Below, in pieces: positions 18,184-26,901 of a stretch of DNA of 64,000 bases. Position 1 is the first letter of the stretch, and every line of letters begins with the position of its first letter. The DNA lies in the NCBI GenBank assembly GCA_013391845.1, contig CP058414.1, positions 62,001 to 126,000 of the forward strand, given 5' to 3'. The stretch comes from Pseudoalteromonas shioyasakiensis. GTDB lineage: Bacteria; Pseudomonadota; Gammaproteobacteria; Enterobacterales; Alteromonadaceae. Under the pieces are notes generated by a model. It was not told the DNA's origin, did not search any database, and saw only the letters and a program-made list of their open reading frames with translations. A program made the translations under genes and the position numbers.

Positions 18184-18578
18184 TATTGATGTATTATATC
18201 CGCGTTGTTGTCGGTACCACCCTCTTTACCATCACTACCGTATGATTTTAGTGAATAAGGATTGCCATTTTCACCAGGGGTCTTGTAGACATAAGGGTTT
18301 CCCCAAGGATCTAACGGGATATCTTTTGGTAAATAAGGACCATCCCAACGTGGATCATCACTTTTACGTAACTGAGAAAGTTCTGTTGGGTATTTACCTA
18401 AATCAAGTCGATAAGTATCAATAGCGGTTTCAAATGATGACATTTGTGCTGCTGCTATTTTACGCTCTGATGAACTTAACTTAGAAAAAAACTTAGGCGC
18501 GACCAGTGACATTAAAAGCCCTAAGATGACAATAACAACAAGTAGCTCCATCATCGTAAAACCATTATTTTTTTTCAT
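18183..18578 (-). CDS. gspG: Type II secretion major pseudopilin GspG
   Basis: 131 residues from the ATG at 18578, preceded by an AGAGAG ribosome site. Longer in-frame starts would add an unlikely Cys-rich extension. The sequence MKKNNGFTMMELLVVIVILG is a perfect prepilin leader (cleavage after Gly, Glu +5). The C-terminal half has the GspG signature PKDIPLDPWGNPY and ends in SYGSDGKEGGTDNNADI, the calcium-binding loop typical of major pseudopilins. It builds the pseudopilus shaft. Placing gspG first, before gspE, is not the classical gspCDEFG order. It follows the wecA-like gene by 20 bp. Confidence 0.93.
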   Translation of the reverse strand: MKKNNGFTMMELLVVIVILGLLMSLVAPKFFSKLSSSERKIAAAQMSSFETAIDTYRLDLGKYPTELSQLRKSDDPRWDGPYLPKDIPLDPWGNPYVYKTPGENGNPYSLKSYGSDGKEGGTDNNADIIHQ

Positions 18579-18598
18579 AAAACTCTCTTTAAATTTAG

Positions 18599-19667
18599 TT
18601 ATTTTTTGACGTCTATTTTTTTTCGTCTTAGAAATCTTGCTACTTTCCAACAGTGTTGTAGTGCTAAAGAATAAAACACAAATACAATTAAAAATAGGGC
18701 AAGCATTATCCATTCAGGAACATTTAAAACTTCCCCTAGAATACCAACACCGCTCAAAATTATGGCAAAAAACAATATTGAGCTCAACGCCCTGCGAGGA
18801 CTAAATCCTACCCGCATAAAGATATGGTGCAAATGATCGCGGTCAGCACTAAACGGGGATAGCCCCTTACGTTTACGGCGAATTATTATTGCCATCATGT
18901 CCATTAAAGGCACACCAATAATCCATAACGCTGTTACAGGTCTAAATGCTGATTCGGTTGTCTGAGTGCCTACCATTAGAAACCAAATAACACTCAAACC
19001 AATAAACATAGAAACCCGCATCACCCATAAAAATTTTCTTATTTCTATGGCCTTTAATACCTAAATTAAACGCTAAATAAGGTAGTACGGTCGCAACAAT
19101 AATAAGCGGTAAATAAACCAAAGCATAGTTACCACTAAACAGCATTAAAATAAAAACAGATAATAAGGTGAGAATACTAAGTGAGCCAGCTAAACCGTCA
19201 ATGCCATCGATCATATTAAAGGCATTAATACAAGCTATGACACTAATCACTGTAAATATTATACCAAACCAACCAAGGTCAATATCACCCATTAAAAATA
19301 GATTGCCCAGATTATGAATGTATATTTCACTACTATAGATCATCACAAGAGCAACTAGAACTTGGACGCCTAACCTAATTTTTACACCTAATTGACGGTA
19401 ATCATCTATAACCCCCAAAACTACAATAACCGCAGCACAAGCTAAGTAACTTACAATTTTCACTGTTAGTGGGTGAAATGCCATAATCGAAATTGCCACA
19501 GCCAAAAAGATTGACAATCCACCAATTAAAGGGATGGTGCCGGTATGCTGTTTACGCAGGCATGGTTTATCGACTAAGCCAAATTTTACAGCTAATGGCG
19601 TAATCGCCAAAATTATGATGTATGAAAAAACAAATGCAAACATCAATGTTATGAATTCAAAGGTCAT
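18599..19667 (-). pseudogene. wecA: WecA-like glycosyl-1-phosphate transferase with a single-base frameshift
   Basis: The frame from 19667 encodes a GT4 membrane transferase (PNPT family) up to MGDAG near residue 217, then goes out of frame. The continuation SMFIGLSVIWFLMVG with DRDHLHHIFMRVGF is in the next frame and ends at 18599. Removing one base from the AAA at 19012-19014 restores MGDAGSMFIG and a 355-residue protein, the normal WecA length. Family motifs are present: GVIDDYRQLG, NAFNMIDGIDGLAGS and the HxxH motif. The enzyme would put a HexNAc-1-phosphate on undecaprenyl phosphate to start polysaccharide synthesis. Everything else in the frame looks intact, so this may be an assembly error or a very recent mutation. 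Confidence 0.88.
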
Positions 19668-19700
19668 TATGAAGCCTTAATTAAGAAACATACTTCATTG

Positions 19701-22382
19701 TTATAATGAACTAATAGCCGCTACAGCTACGCCCATTTGATACACTATTTGTGTTGCTGTGCTCCAAAGAGTCAGGTTATCAATATAATCAGAATCTAAA
19801 GGTACTACTATAGTATCACCTGGCGATAACTGAGAATTATTATTAACCGCAAACCAAGACCCTTCATTTGGCACTTCAATTAAACCACTTGCCTTAATGA
19901 TATAAATACGGTCTTCATCAGCACGTTGCTTTAAACCACCACTGCGGCTTAAATAGTCATTAAGGCTAAGCTCTTCCTGATAAAGGTGTGAGCCTGAAAA
20001 GTTAACCTCACCTACAACACTTACACTTGAGCGTTTTGAAGGTATATATAGTACATCTTGATCTTCTACCTCTAAATGACGCTGGCCATTCATAATTGAT
20101 GGTAGATCTATAACCAAACGACCAACGGCCCTAACATTCGCTAAGTCATTTATTAAATTATTCATATCTTGATACGATAGTGACGCATCCGTGATAGAGT
20201 TGTTAAAACTTTTAGAAGCAATATCTCGGCGTAAGTCTTCAGATAACTTCTTTAGTTGTTGCTGCTGTTGTTTTCGAGTTTCCTCACGCGTAAAAATAGC
20301 CCCCTCAGGATAAGAAAACTCAGTAAAACCGCCTGCTCGCTCAATTACTTCGGCTAACGTTTCGCCTTTTGAAATACTATAAACACCAGGGAATTTTACT
20401 TCGCCAACAATATTAATTTTTCTATCTTGCTGCCAATTTGGAATCGGGTAAATATTAATTGTATCTTTGCTTTGTAACTCAAATGATGAGCTTGACTCAT
20501 CATTAACTAATCTAGCTAAATCAATACTAATGTGTTCCAAATTAGATTTCCCTGCAAAGCGAGTAATTTCAGCACTCTTCAAATAGGCAGATTCTTTTAG
20601 GCCACCAGCAGCTAGCAGCGCTCCTTTCACTGATGCATTCACAGGTTTTGGATATACACCTTCGTAAAATACCTCACCACGAATACCTATAATTTGTAAT
20701 CCGTCATCAGAATTTGCTTGCTGGTTCAGTTTAGCCAAAATAGGTTTAAGCAACCTTTTTCTACTAAAAACAGCATACTCATGCTCTTCTAATTCTTCCT
20801 TACTTGTGAGCAATTCTGTGATAGAAAGAACTTCTTGCTCTTTTTCTTTAGAGAGTGTCTCAGCTAGTTCCTTATCCAAAGCTGAACCAAGATCGATAAA
20901 TTCATAAAACTTTCGCTCTTCGTACTCATCCCAAAGCTTGATTTTTTCTTGTTGTTTTAACTGCTCTTTAGTCAAAGCCATGCCTGCGAGGGCATTTTCT
21001 TCACTTTCTAAAGATTGGAAACGACTAAATACAACAACAATATCGCGAGGCTTTAGCTCTAGGTCTTCTTCACCACTTACTGCATTTATGAGGGAAAACT
21101 GATGTAACTCAATATCACCACGTAAGTTAGTCTCGCGAACAATTAATGAATAATCATAGTCTGCAATTGGCAGTAAATCTGCTTTTAGAGAACCAAATAG
21201 CTGACTGACAGTTTTTCCTTCATGCCACGCGTAGTTACCTGGATGAGCAACAGCACCAAGCAGAGTCACTGCATTGTCTAATTCTTTACTAGAAGATGGA
21301 ACGCGAATTACATCTCCATCATTTGGTTTATATGCATCTCTTTTAGATAAGTTAAGTTGCAGGACGGTTCTCGAACTATTACCTGTGTAGCGTTCTACAA
21401 CTGTTTTCTGCGGATATGCAGCTGCATTAAAGCCACCTGCCATAGCTATTAAATCTTGACTAGATTCATTTTTTTTAAGCTCAAAAATGGCTGGTCTACG
21501 TACTTCACCTTCAACACTCACTCGCATACCAACTGGTGGAATAAATACAACATCACCCGGCTTTAAAATGACATCGTTACTACTATCACCTTTTATCAAT
21601 AGGTTATATAAGTCGAGAGTTGTTACTGTTTTTCCTGCACGCTTTAATTGTATATTTCTAAGTGAGCCAATATCAGACACGCCACCACTCACAAATAATG
21701 CATGTGTAATTGAAGCTAGAGAAGGAACTGTATATGCACCAGGCTTATAAGCTTCACCTAAAACCATTATGCGGATTGAGCGCGTTTTTCCCATTGATAC
21801 ATAAGCCTCTGTACCAATGATTTCCTGTTTAACTTTCGCTTTTATTAAGCTCACGACATCACTGTACTGCATGCCACTAACTGTAACCGGCTTAAGATTA
21901 CTAATAGTTAAGCGACCTTCGCGATCTATAATAACCTCTTCTGCGGACGTTTCTTTACCAAACAAGTTGATAGTAAAAGTATCACCAGGCCCAACAATGT
22001 AACTATCAGGTACAAGTGCACTTTCTGACGGAGCAAAAGTGGTTGGTTCGCCAGAAAAAAGCTCATACCCAAATGGTTTTAACTCATCTTCTTCTGGTTT
22101 GAACTTCTCTTCTGCTGTAATTTTTTTGTTATCTTCGTTATCGTCAAACATGCCTCTAGGCATTACAGTATCTGAGACTTCATTCGTAGATTGATTTTCG
22201 TTTTGGTCTGCCGAGACTAACATACTGAGGTCTAAGCCGTACTTCTTAGCAAGTGCTTCTTGTTGAGATTTGGGGAGTTTTTTAAATTGTTCGATTTGTT
22301 GCTTAGTTGGAGTGACTGAATGAGCTTCAGTAATAAATAAAAGCGAGATAAAAAGCGCAATTACAAGTCTAAAAAACTTCAC
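19701..22382 (-). CDS. Large SLBB-domain polysaccharide export protein (Wza-like)
   Basis: 893 residues with a Sec signal peptide (first 22 residues, no lipobox), a Gln/Lys-rich linker, a Poly_export domain (YIVGPGDTFTINLFGKE near residue 130) and at least five SLBB-type repeats, recognised by phrases such as VSVEGEVRRPAIFEL, VTLLGAVAHPGNYAW, INIVGEVKFPGVYSI and SVVGEVNFSGSHLY. A hydrophobic stretch ends the chain. Wza-type proteins form the outer-membrane exit for capsule or exopolysaccharide. The size, more than twice that of Wza, fits the multi-SLBB exporters of Alteromonadales and Vibrio. It lies 33 bp upstream of the wecA-like gene and so probably heads the operon that continues into the gsp genes. 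Confidence 0.88.
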   Translation of the reverse strand: MKFFRLVIALFISLLFITEAHSVTPTKQQIEQFKKLPKSQQEALAKKYGLDLSMLVSADQNENQSTNEVSDTVMPRGMFDDNEDNKKITAEEKFKPEEDELKPFGYELFSGEPTTFAPSESALVPDSYIVGPGDTFTINLFGKETSAEEVIIDREGRLTISNLKPVTVSGMQYSDVVSLIKAKVKQEIIGTEAYVSMGKTRSIRIMVLGEAYKPGAYTVPSLASITHALFVSGGVSDIGSLRNIQLKRAGKTVTTLDLYNLLIKGDSSNDVILKPGDVVFIPPVGMRVSVEGEVRRPAIFELKKNESSQDLIAMAGGFNAAAYPQKTVVERYTGNSSRTVLQLNLSKRDAYKPNDGDVIRVPSSSKELDNAVTLLGAVAHPGNYAWHEGKTVSQLFGSLKADLLPIADYDYSLIVRETNLRGDIELHQFSLINAVSGEEDLELKPRDIVVVFSRFQSLESEENALAGMALTKEQLKQQEKIKLWDEYEERKFYEFIDLGSALDKELAETLSKEKEQEVLSITELLTSKEELEEHEYAVFSRKRLLKPILAKLNQQANSDDGLQIIGIRGEVFYEGVYPKPVNASVKGALLAAGGLKESAYLKSAEITRFAGKSNLEHISIDLARLVNDESSSSFELQSKDTINIYPIPNWQQDRKINIVGEVKFPGVYSISKGETLAEVIERAGGFTEFSYPEGAIFTREETRKQQQQQLKKLSEDLRRDIASKSFNNSITDASLSYQDMNNLINDLANVRAVGRLVIDLPSIMNGQRHLEVEDQDVLYIPSKRSSVSVVGEVNFSGSHLYQEELSLNDYLSRSGGLKQRADEDRIYIIKASGLIEVPNEGSWFAVNNNSQLSPGDTIVVPLDSDYIDNLTLWSTATQIVYQMGVAVAAISSL

Positions 22383-22446
22383 AAAGTTTCCCTTCTAAGA
22401 AAATAAAGATAACCGCGGCATACTACATCATTTTATAAACAAAAAA

Positions 22447-22470
22447 AATGGGTAAACAAGTTTACCCATT
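22447..22470 (-). terminator. Terminator of the DUF481 gene
   Basis: Inverted repeat AATGGGTAAAC / GTTTACCCATT with an A-run on its left (T-run on the minus-strand transcript). It lies 20 bp past the stop of the gene at 22490-23269 and separates it from the SLBB gene. Confidence 0.75.
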
Positions 22471-22489
22471 CATTCTCAACTGAAAAACA

Positions 22490-23269
22490 TTAGAAACTAT
22501 ACACTAGCGTTAGTGACGTTTCTGTATCTGTGTTTTCTTTATCATCCGCAACATCTGAGTTGTGGGTGATGTTGTAAGCCACTTTCATTTGTAATGAGCC
22601 GTTGATCTTAGCAAGGATTGCAGACTCTGAACGTGTTTTAGTGTTGGTATCACCATATTCAACTGATACTAACTGAGTAAAACGTGCACTGTCTGAAATT
22701 TGCCAGTTATAGTCAACTTTACCTAAAGCGATTACTTCGCCTTCACGCTCACCAGCAAGTGATTCACCGTTGTCATCAACTTCTGTGCTGTTATCAGGGT
22801 ATTGGAAGTATTTATAACCCGGACCAATTTCAGCGTTTAACCACATATCAGAGCGGTCGATTAAGCGTAAACCGTAACCCGCTGAGATAACAGATTCGTT
22901 GCGGTATGCACCAAAGTAATCAGATACGTGCGAACCGTAAATGAATAGGTGTGAATGCTTTTCGTTTAACTTGTAGTTACCTTGTGCAGAGATTGAGTAC
23001 TTTTCGTTAGTGCGCTGTGTTTCTTTAACGCCTTGGTCGTTTTCGATCTCATCTTCTTTATAAAGACCGTCTAACTTGTACTCGTTATTCCAGTTTTCTA
23101 GGTTATGTAGAACCTTGATACCACCTTTAAGTGTGGTTGTTTCAGTGTTACCGCTTGTTACGATAGCACCTAATTCACTGGTTACATCCCAAGTTTTGGT
23201 TTCATCTGCTGCGAATGCGCTAGTTGCAGCGCTTGCTGCAACTAGAACTGATAAAGCTTTTAATTTCAT
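22490..23269 (-). CDS. DUF481 outer-membrane beta-barrel protein (YdiY-like)
   Basis: 259 residues with signal peptide MKLKALSVLVAASAATSAFA. The mature part is a run of amphipathic strands with the family-like opening WDVTSELGAIVTSGNTETTTLKGG and a terminal aromatic residue (TSLTLVYSF) for BAM insertion. This is the DUF481 / salt-induced outer-membrane protein family, of unknown biochemical role. It has its own terminator and is 36 bp from the mscS stop, in the same direction; it may be co-transcribed with mscS. Confidence 0.88.
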   Translation of the reverse strand: MKLKALSVLVAASAATSAFAADETKTWDVTSELGAIVTSGNTETTTLKGGIKVLHNLENWNNEYKLDGLYKEDEIENDQGVKETQRTNEKYSISAQGNYKLNEKHSHLFIYGSHVSDYFGAYRNESVISAGYGLRLIDRSDMWLNAEIGPGYKYFQYPDNSTEVDDNGESLAGEREGEVIALGKVDYNWQISDSARFTQLVSVEYGDTNTKTRSESAILAKINGSLQMKVAYNITHNSDVADDKENTDTETSLTLVYSF

Positions 23270-23305
23270 TAAAAAATAACCTTTACTACTTGTAAGTTAG
23301 ACTTA

Positions 23306-24124
23306 TTAGTCTTCTTTGTGCAAATGAACATCCATTTGCGGGAATGGGATTGTGATGTTGGCATCATCTAATGCGATCTTAATGTTTTCCATTAAATCGA
23401 AATACGTTGGCCAGTAATCAGCTGAGTTAACCCAAGGGCGAACGACAAAGTTTACGCTTGAATCTGCAAGCTCAGATACAGCTACTGTGTATGCTGGGTC
23501 TTTTAATAAGCGCTCTTCCTTATCTAAAACTGATTTAAGTACTTCTTTCGCTTCTTTAAGATCTGCATCGTAACCAACACCGATAACTAAATCGATACGA
23601 CGAGTTGATTCACGAGAGAAGTTAGTAATTGGGCTGCCCATAATTGATGAGTTAGGCATGATAATTACTTTGTTATCTGGTGTACGTAATTCTGTAGAGA
23701 AAATTTCGATTTTCTTAACTGTACCCGCTTTACCACCAGCTTCTACATAGTCACCTGATTTGAAAGGACGAAGTAAGATGATTAAAACGCCTGATGCAAA
23801 GTTAGAAAGTGAACCTTGAAGTGCTAAGCCTACAGCTAGACCTGCCGCACCTAAAATAGCAATGAACGATGTTGTCTCAATACCAAGTTGAGATAATGCC
23901 ATTAAGATTGTTGCAGCAAATACAATTGCATAGACAATGCTAGCAACAAATGAACCTACAGCTTTATCGACTTTCTTTTTATCAAATGCTTTTTCAGTTA
24001 AGCCTTCGCAGAATTTAGCGATGCGACCACCGATGAAGAAAATGATTAGCGCTAGAACCGCCTGAACGGCGTAATGTATGATTAAACCTGAATTCTCGTT
24101 GATCCAGTTCATTATTGTATCCAT
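23306..24124 (-). CDS. mscS: Small-conductance mechanosensitive channel
   Basis: 272 residues, near the 286 of E. coli MscS. Three N-terminal membrane helices are followed by the pore helix (LGAAGLAVGLALQGSLSNFA) with its Gly/Ala packing pattern, the LRPFKSGDYVEAGGKAGTVKKI beta domain (YVEAGG) and the conserved IIMPNSSIMGSPITNFS. It gates under membrane tension during hypo-osmotic shock. Together with the DUF481 gene it makes a small envelope/osmotic pair. Start at 24124 has a GGAGAG site (24128-24133). Confidence 0.93.
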   Translation of the reverse strand: MDTIMNWINENSGLIIHYAVQAVLALIIFFIGGRIAKFCEGLTEKAFDKKKVDKAVGSFVASIVYAIVFAATILMALSQLGIETTSFIAILGAAGLAVGLALQGSLSNFASGVLIILLRPFKSGDYVEAGGKAGTVKKIEIFSTELRTPDNKVIIMPNSSIMGSPITNFSRESTRRIDLVIGVGYDADLKEAKEVLKSVLDKEERLLKDPAYTVAVSELADSSVNFVVRPWVNSADYWPTYFDLMENIKIALDDANITIPFPQMDVHLHKED

Positions 24125-24342
24125 GTTCTCTCCTGAAGTTCATTTGTAGCATGACGCTGTGCAAATTATATATGATCTTTGGTTAAAAAATCATTAAATT
24201 ACACGCAAAACTAAGAAATGAGTATTTGCTCAATTACAAAAAACGCAAGTCTAATCTGCGAAACTGAATGCCAGCTGACCAAAGGGTTATTTCTGAATTT
24301 TCTGAGACAAGTAAGTTTTTTCGACTTTTTTCATTTTAGGGG

Positions 24343-24371
24343 TTCACAAGCTAAACTTAATTATGTAATAT
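24343..24371 (+). promoter_or_regulatory. Promoter of tRNA-His
   Basis: TTCACA (24343-24348), a 17-base spacer and TAATAT (24366-24371), followed by a GCGCGCC discriminator. A GC-rich discriminator is characteristic of stringently controlled stable-RNA promoters. The tRNA begins 31 bp after the -10. Confidence 0.65.
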
Positions 24372-24402
24372 GCGCGCCACACCAAACGAGGTGTATCTCA
24401 GT

Positions 24403-24479
24403 GGCGGCTGTAGCTCAGTTGGTAGAGCCCCGGATTGTGATTCCGGTTGTCGTGGGTTCAAGCCCCATCAGTCGCCCCA
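24403..24479 (+). tRNA. tRNA-His (GUG)
   Basis: 77 bases including the tRNA-His-specific extra G at -1 and an encoded CCA end. The acceptor stem pairs GCGGCTG with CAGTCGC (one G-U) and the G-1 faces C73. The D arm TAGCTCAGTTGGTAGAGC, anticodon loop TTGTGAT (anticodon GTG) and T arm GTGGGTTCAAGCCCCAT are normal. It is the attachment site of the following genomic island: bases 24432-24489 recur at 33717-33774. Confidence 0.97.
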
Positions 24480-24489
24480 CTTCTCTCCC
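24432..24489 (+). repeat. attL of the genomic island (58-bp direct repeat)
   Basis: Identical over 58 bp to 33717-33774, starting in the anticodon stem of tRNA-His and ending 10 bases past its CCA. The flanking bases differ (C versus A before, C versus T after), so the repeat is exactly bounded. Copies of a tRNA 3' end are the typical result of tyrosine-recombinase integration. The 287 bp after it, up to 24776, show no gene. Confidence 0.93.
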
Positions 24490-24776
24490 CTTGTAAATCT
24501 AACAAACTAGAATCTCTTCAACTATTTAAGTTTATTTAAATAATGAAACTCCTCCTAGCTTTCAATATTAAACTGACTACAAACTAACAACCCGGTTCAT
24601 TTACTGTGAGTGGCTAGAAATGGATAGTTACTGTTTAATCTATTTGCTTCCAATATAGTGCTTATCACCAGCAACATAACTTAAAGGCAATAAGAAGAGA
24701 TTTAAAGGTAGGTTTTCTTGTCCCTTTACTGCCTTCCCGTTCATAGCCCTTACAAATACGACTCTTATTCAAGTGC

Positions 24777-25673
24777 TTAATCGTAATTAAGCTCAATGAA
24801 GTTACCTGAATATTCTGGTGACTCGTAAATAAAACCAAACTCTAAATCTATAAATTTATTCATATTTTTAAAAAATTCAAAGTCAGTATCAGTTGGTTCA
24901 ACCCCGCCTGATACTACAATCAACTTTTCACCTTGTTTCTGTATGTCAGGATGAAGTGTGTATCTTAATAGCTGCCCAATGGCCATCTCTATGTTTTGAA
25001 TTACAGAGTTAGTGTACTTAAGTTCTGCAACTACATACTTATTACCCTCGGTATAAACAACATCTCTTCGAAATAAACCATCTGTATCTTGAGAGCGAGC
25101 ATCTATACCTTTTGAAGATTTAAGCCATTTAACAAATCGCTTCTCCATTTCTTGTTCACGAAGAACAACGGAGGTAAATTCTGATAATTTACGTCTAACT
25201 ATTTTAGCATCCGCATTATTACTCCACATATCTGTTGAGCATTCATCTGAGGGAGCACTAAAATTATCAAACTTAAACCTATCAAGGATTTTATCGATAA
25301 TAGCTAAACATGGCTGTAATTCGGTAGCATTTATAGGAATGTAATAGTCAAAAACATTATCAACCTCTTTAACTTTTATTGCGCATTTACTTGGCAGCTC
25401 ACCTAAGTCAACATTAATAAATTCTTCATTTATAATTTTAGAGCTATTTAATGGCGCAAACCTTATACGAACATTACCCTTATTTGGTGTAACAGAAATC
25501 CTTCCTTTAGATTGGTTCTTACCAAAGACTACCTTCACTGTGGCATCTTTTCGCCACTTAGTTGAGCCTGTGTAAAATTGAGATAGATGAAAATCCAATA
25601 TCATACATACTTTTTTATACTCTGGATTATCATCAAACCAAGCTTTTGCTTTCTCTGTCACTGTATCTGACAT
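24777..25673 (-). CDS. Putative PD-(D/E)XK nuclease-fold protein
   Basis: 298 residues, not recognised as a named family. The C-terminal third has a plausible PD-(D/E)XK core: Asp204 in RRDVV, then Glu217-Leu-Lys219 in the strand VVAELKY, and a conserved-type Gln in IGQLLRY one helix later. That spacing is usual in restriction-like nucleases. The N-terminal two thirds (for example KWRKDATVKVVFGKNQSKG) are beta-rich and may be a sensing or binding domain. AAGGAG precedes the ATG. It is the first gene inside the left end of the island and stands alone, 127 bp from its upstream neighbour, so it may be a single-gene defence or DNA-processing function. The fold is inferred from motif spacing only. 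Confidence 0.5.
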   Translation of the reverse strand: MSDTVTEKAKAWFDDNPEYKKVCMILDFHLSQFYTGSTKWRKDATVKVVFGKNQSKGRISVTPNKGNVRIRFAPLNSSKIINEEFINVDLGELPSKCAIKVKEVDNVFDYYIPINATELQPCLAIIDKILDRFKFDNFSAPSDECSTDMWSNNADAKIVRRKLSEFTSVVLREQEMEKRFVKWLKSSKGIDARSQDTDGLFRRDVVYTEGNKYVVAELKYTNSVIQNIEMAIGQLLRYTLHPDIQKQGEKLIVVSGGVEPTDTDFEFFKNMNKFIDLEFGFIYESPEYSGNFIELNYD

Positions 25674-25800
25674 TACTTTACTCTCCTTAAATTTTTCAAA
25701 AAAATAGTTCTATTAATTGTATCAAGAGTTTCGAGAGCAAAAGTCCCCTATAGCTCAAGCACCTTGCGTTGCATATAACTCTTAAACAGATATTTTGAGT

Positions 25801-26241
25801 TTAATCAAACGAATCATAAATCGCATTACAGCCATTAGTTCTCCACAACTCTTGATGAACTAGCTTCCAATCAAAATCATATTTCTTTTTTAACTGTCTT
25901 TTATTGGCTTCGAATGCTTTGTCAGGCTCAGACATTTTTGCGACCATATAACCCAATAAAACCCTACGGTCTTGAAGCATGTCTAAAAAAACCAGCATTC
26001 CCTTGTCATTAGCTCTAATCTGTAACTCTATGAGCTCATCAGTATTTGCTGTGATAGCTTCGTAAAACTTGGACATTGCTTTTTGGGTTTGGGTTTCTGA
26101 GTTAAAATTCCCTAATGCAACATCCAAACACTTTGCATAGTCTTTATTTATCGCATAGAGTTGCTCTGCTAAATCTGTATTAGTTTGTCCAGTTAAAGGT
26201 ACTGTAAGCGCAATTAGACTAAGAGCTGTAAAAAATTTCAT
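25801..26241 (-). CDS. Unknown secreted protein of the island
   Basis: 146 residues. The first 19 (MKFFTALSLIALTVPLTGQ) look like a Sec signal peptide, so the product is probably periplasmic. The rest is helical and charged, with two cysteines (YAKCLD near the start, TNGCNAI near the end) that could pair. I recognise no family. The gene is on the same strand as the two minus-strand genes around it but with gaps over 100 bp, so co-transcription is not evident. Confidence 0.6.
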   Translation of the reverse strand: MKFFTALSLIALTVPLTGQTNTDLAEQLYAINKDYAKCLDVALGNFNSETQTQKAMSKFYEAITANTDELIELQIRANDKGMLVFLDMLQDRRVLLGYMVAKMSEPDKAFEANKRQLKKKYDFDWKLVHQELWRTNGCNAIYDSFD

Positions 26242-26356
26242 ATATTTCCCTCAATCCAACTCCCCTAATAAAAGGCCGAAGAAAGCTTGGATAAACTGTG
26301 TAGCGAGTAAAATCAAACACCTTCACTCCCACTTGAACAACTTGCCATAATTTTTC

Positions 26357-26542
26357 TTAACGAAGCCTATTTTTCTGAATGATGTAAATAGGCAAAATGG
26401 CATCAAACAAGCTATCTACTTTATCGATGATTTTAGATAAATAGTTCTCTAAATCATCTTTCGTTACATCAAGAAATGTAGTTATTAGAAACTGGAGTTT
26501 ATCAGCAGTCATGAACTCGACTCCACTTGCTTCTTTTGACAA
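26357..26542 (-). pseudogene. Small open frame, probable 5'-truncated gene remnant
   Basis: 61 residues from a TTG, or 51 from an ATG at 26512. The same frame stays open upstream to about 26614 and reads as convincing protein (FFFLIYQKLRAFKEGG then TNADYLSKEASG), beginning with a hydrophobic stretch right after a stop and having no good start codon. This looks like the C-terminal part of a membrane-anchored protein that lost its beginning. No family recognised. A real small protein starting at TTG is the alternative. Confidence 0.35.
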
Positions 26543-26614
26543 GTAGTCTGCATTAGTTCCCCCCTCTTTAAAAGCCCTTAACTTTTGGTAGATTAAGAAG
26601 AAAAAATAAGCCTA

Positions 26615-26901
26615 CATGACACAACAAATGAAAAACTCAGGTACTGAGATAGTTCAGCTTACTCTATTTGGTAGAATTGCCGCTATGAAAGGTTGACAAC
26701 ACCAAATTAAAAAATAAAGTGTAGAGGGGTTCGCAGTGACTATAGCCTTCTACAAGCACTAATTGCTCTACAATTTACGTATATATTTGAAGTAAACTTG
26801 AGTGTTTTAAAAACAACCACGCCTTTAAACCAAATCATCGTTAAACTTATTAGTACCCAGTAAACTATAATAAGAACACGGTTTATTGCCTTAGCCAGCT
26901 T
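26615..26901. other. Gene-free stretch of the island
   Basis: About 290 bp between the small remnant and the stop of the HEPN gene. I see no convincing reading frame, no tRNA and no strong hairpin. It is very AT-rich and may be decayed coding sequence. Confidence 0.4.

Noticed and set aside
8653..18578. Type IV pilus or MSHA cluster in place of T2SS
   Set aside because: GspG, GspH, GspI, GspJ and GspK pseudopilin types and the GspG calcium-loop ending fit T2SS; no PilT, PilQ-type AMIN domain or major pilin with a long disulfide loop.
18579..18713. Longer GspG beginning at 18713
   Set aside because: The extension has no place in a prepilin leader; cleavage is a few residues after the ATG at 18578, which also has a ribosome site.
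18599..19024. Separate small membrane protein next to a short WecA
   Set aside because: Its sequence is the C-terminal part of the WecA family in a shifted frame, with the family motif split exactly at the shift.
24218..24496. Plus-strand open frame over the tRNA region
   Set aside because: It runs through the tRNA-His gene and its promoter; no protein-like composition.
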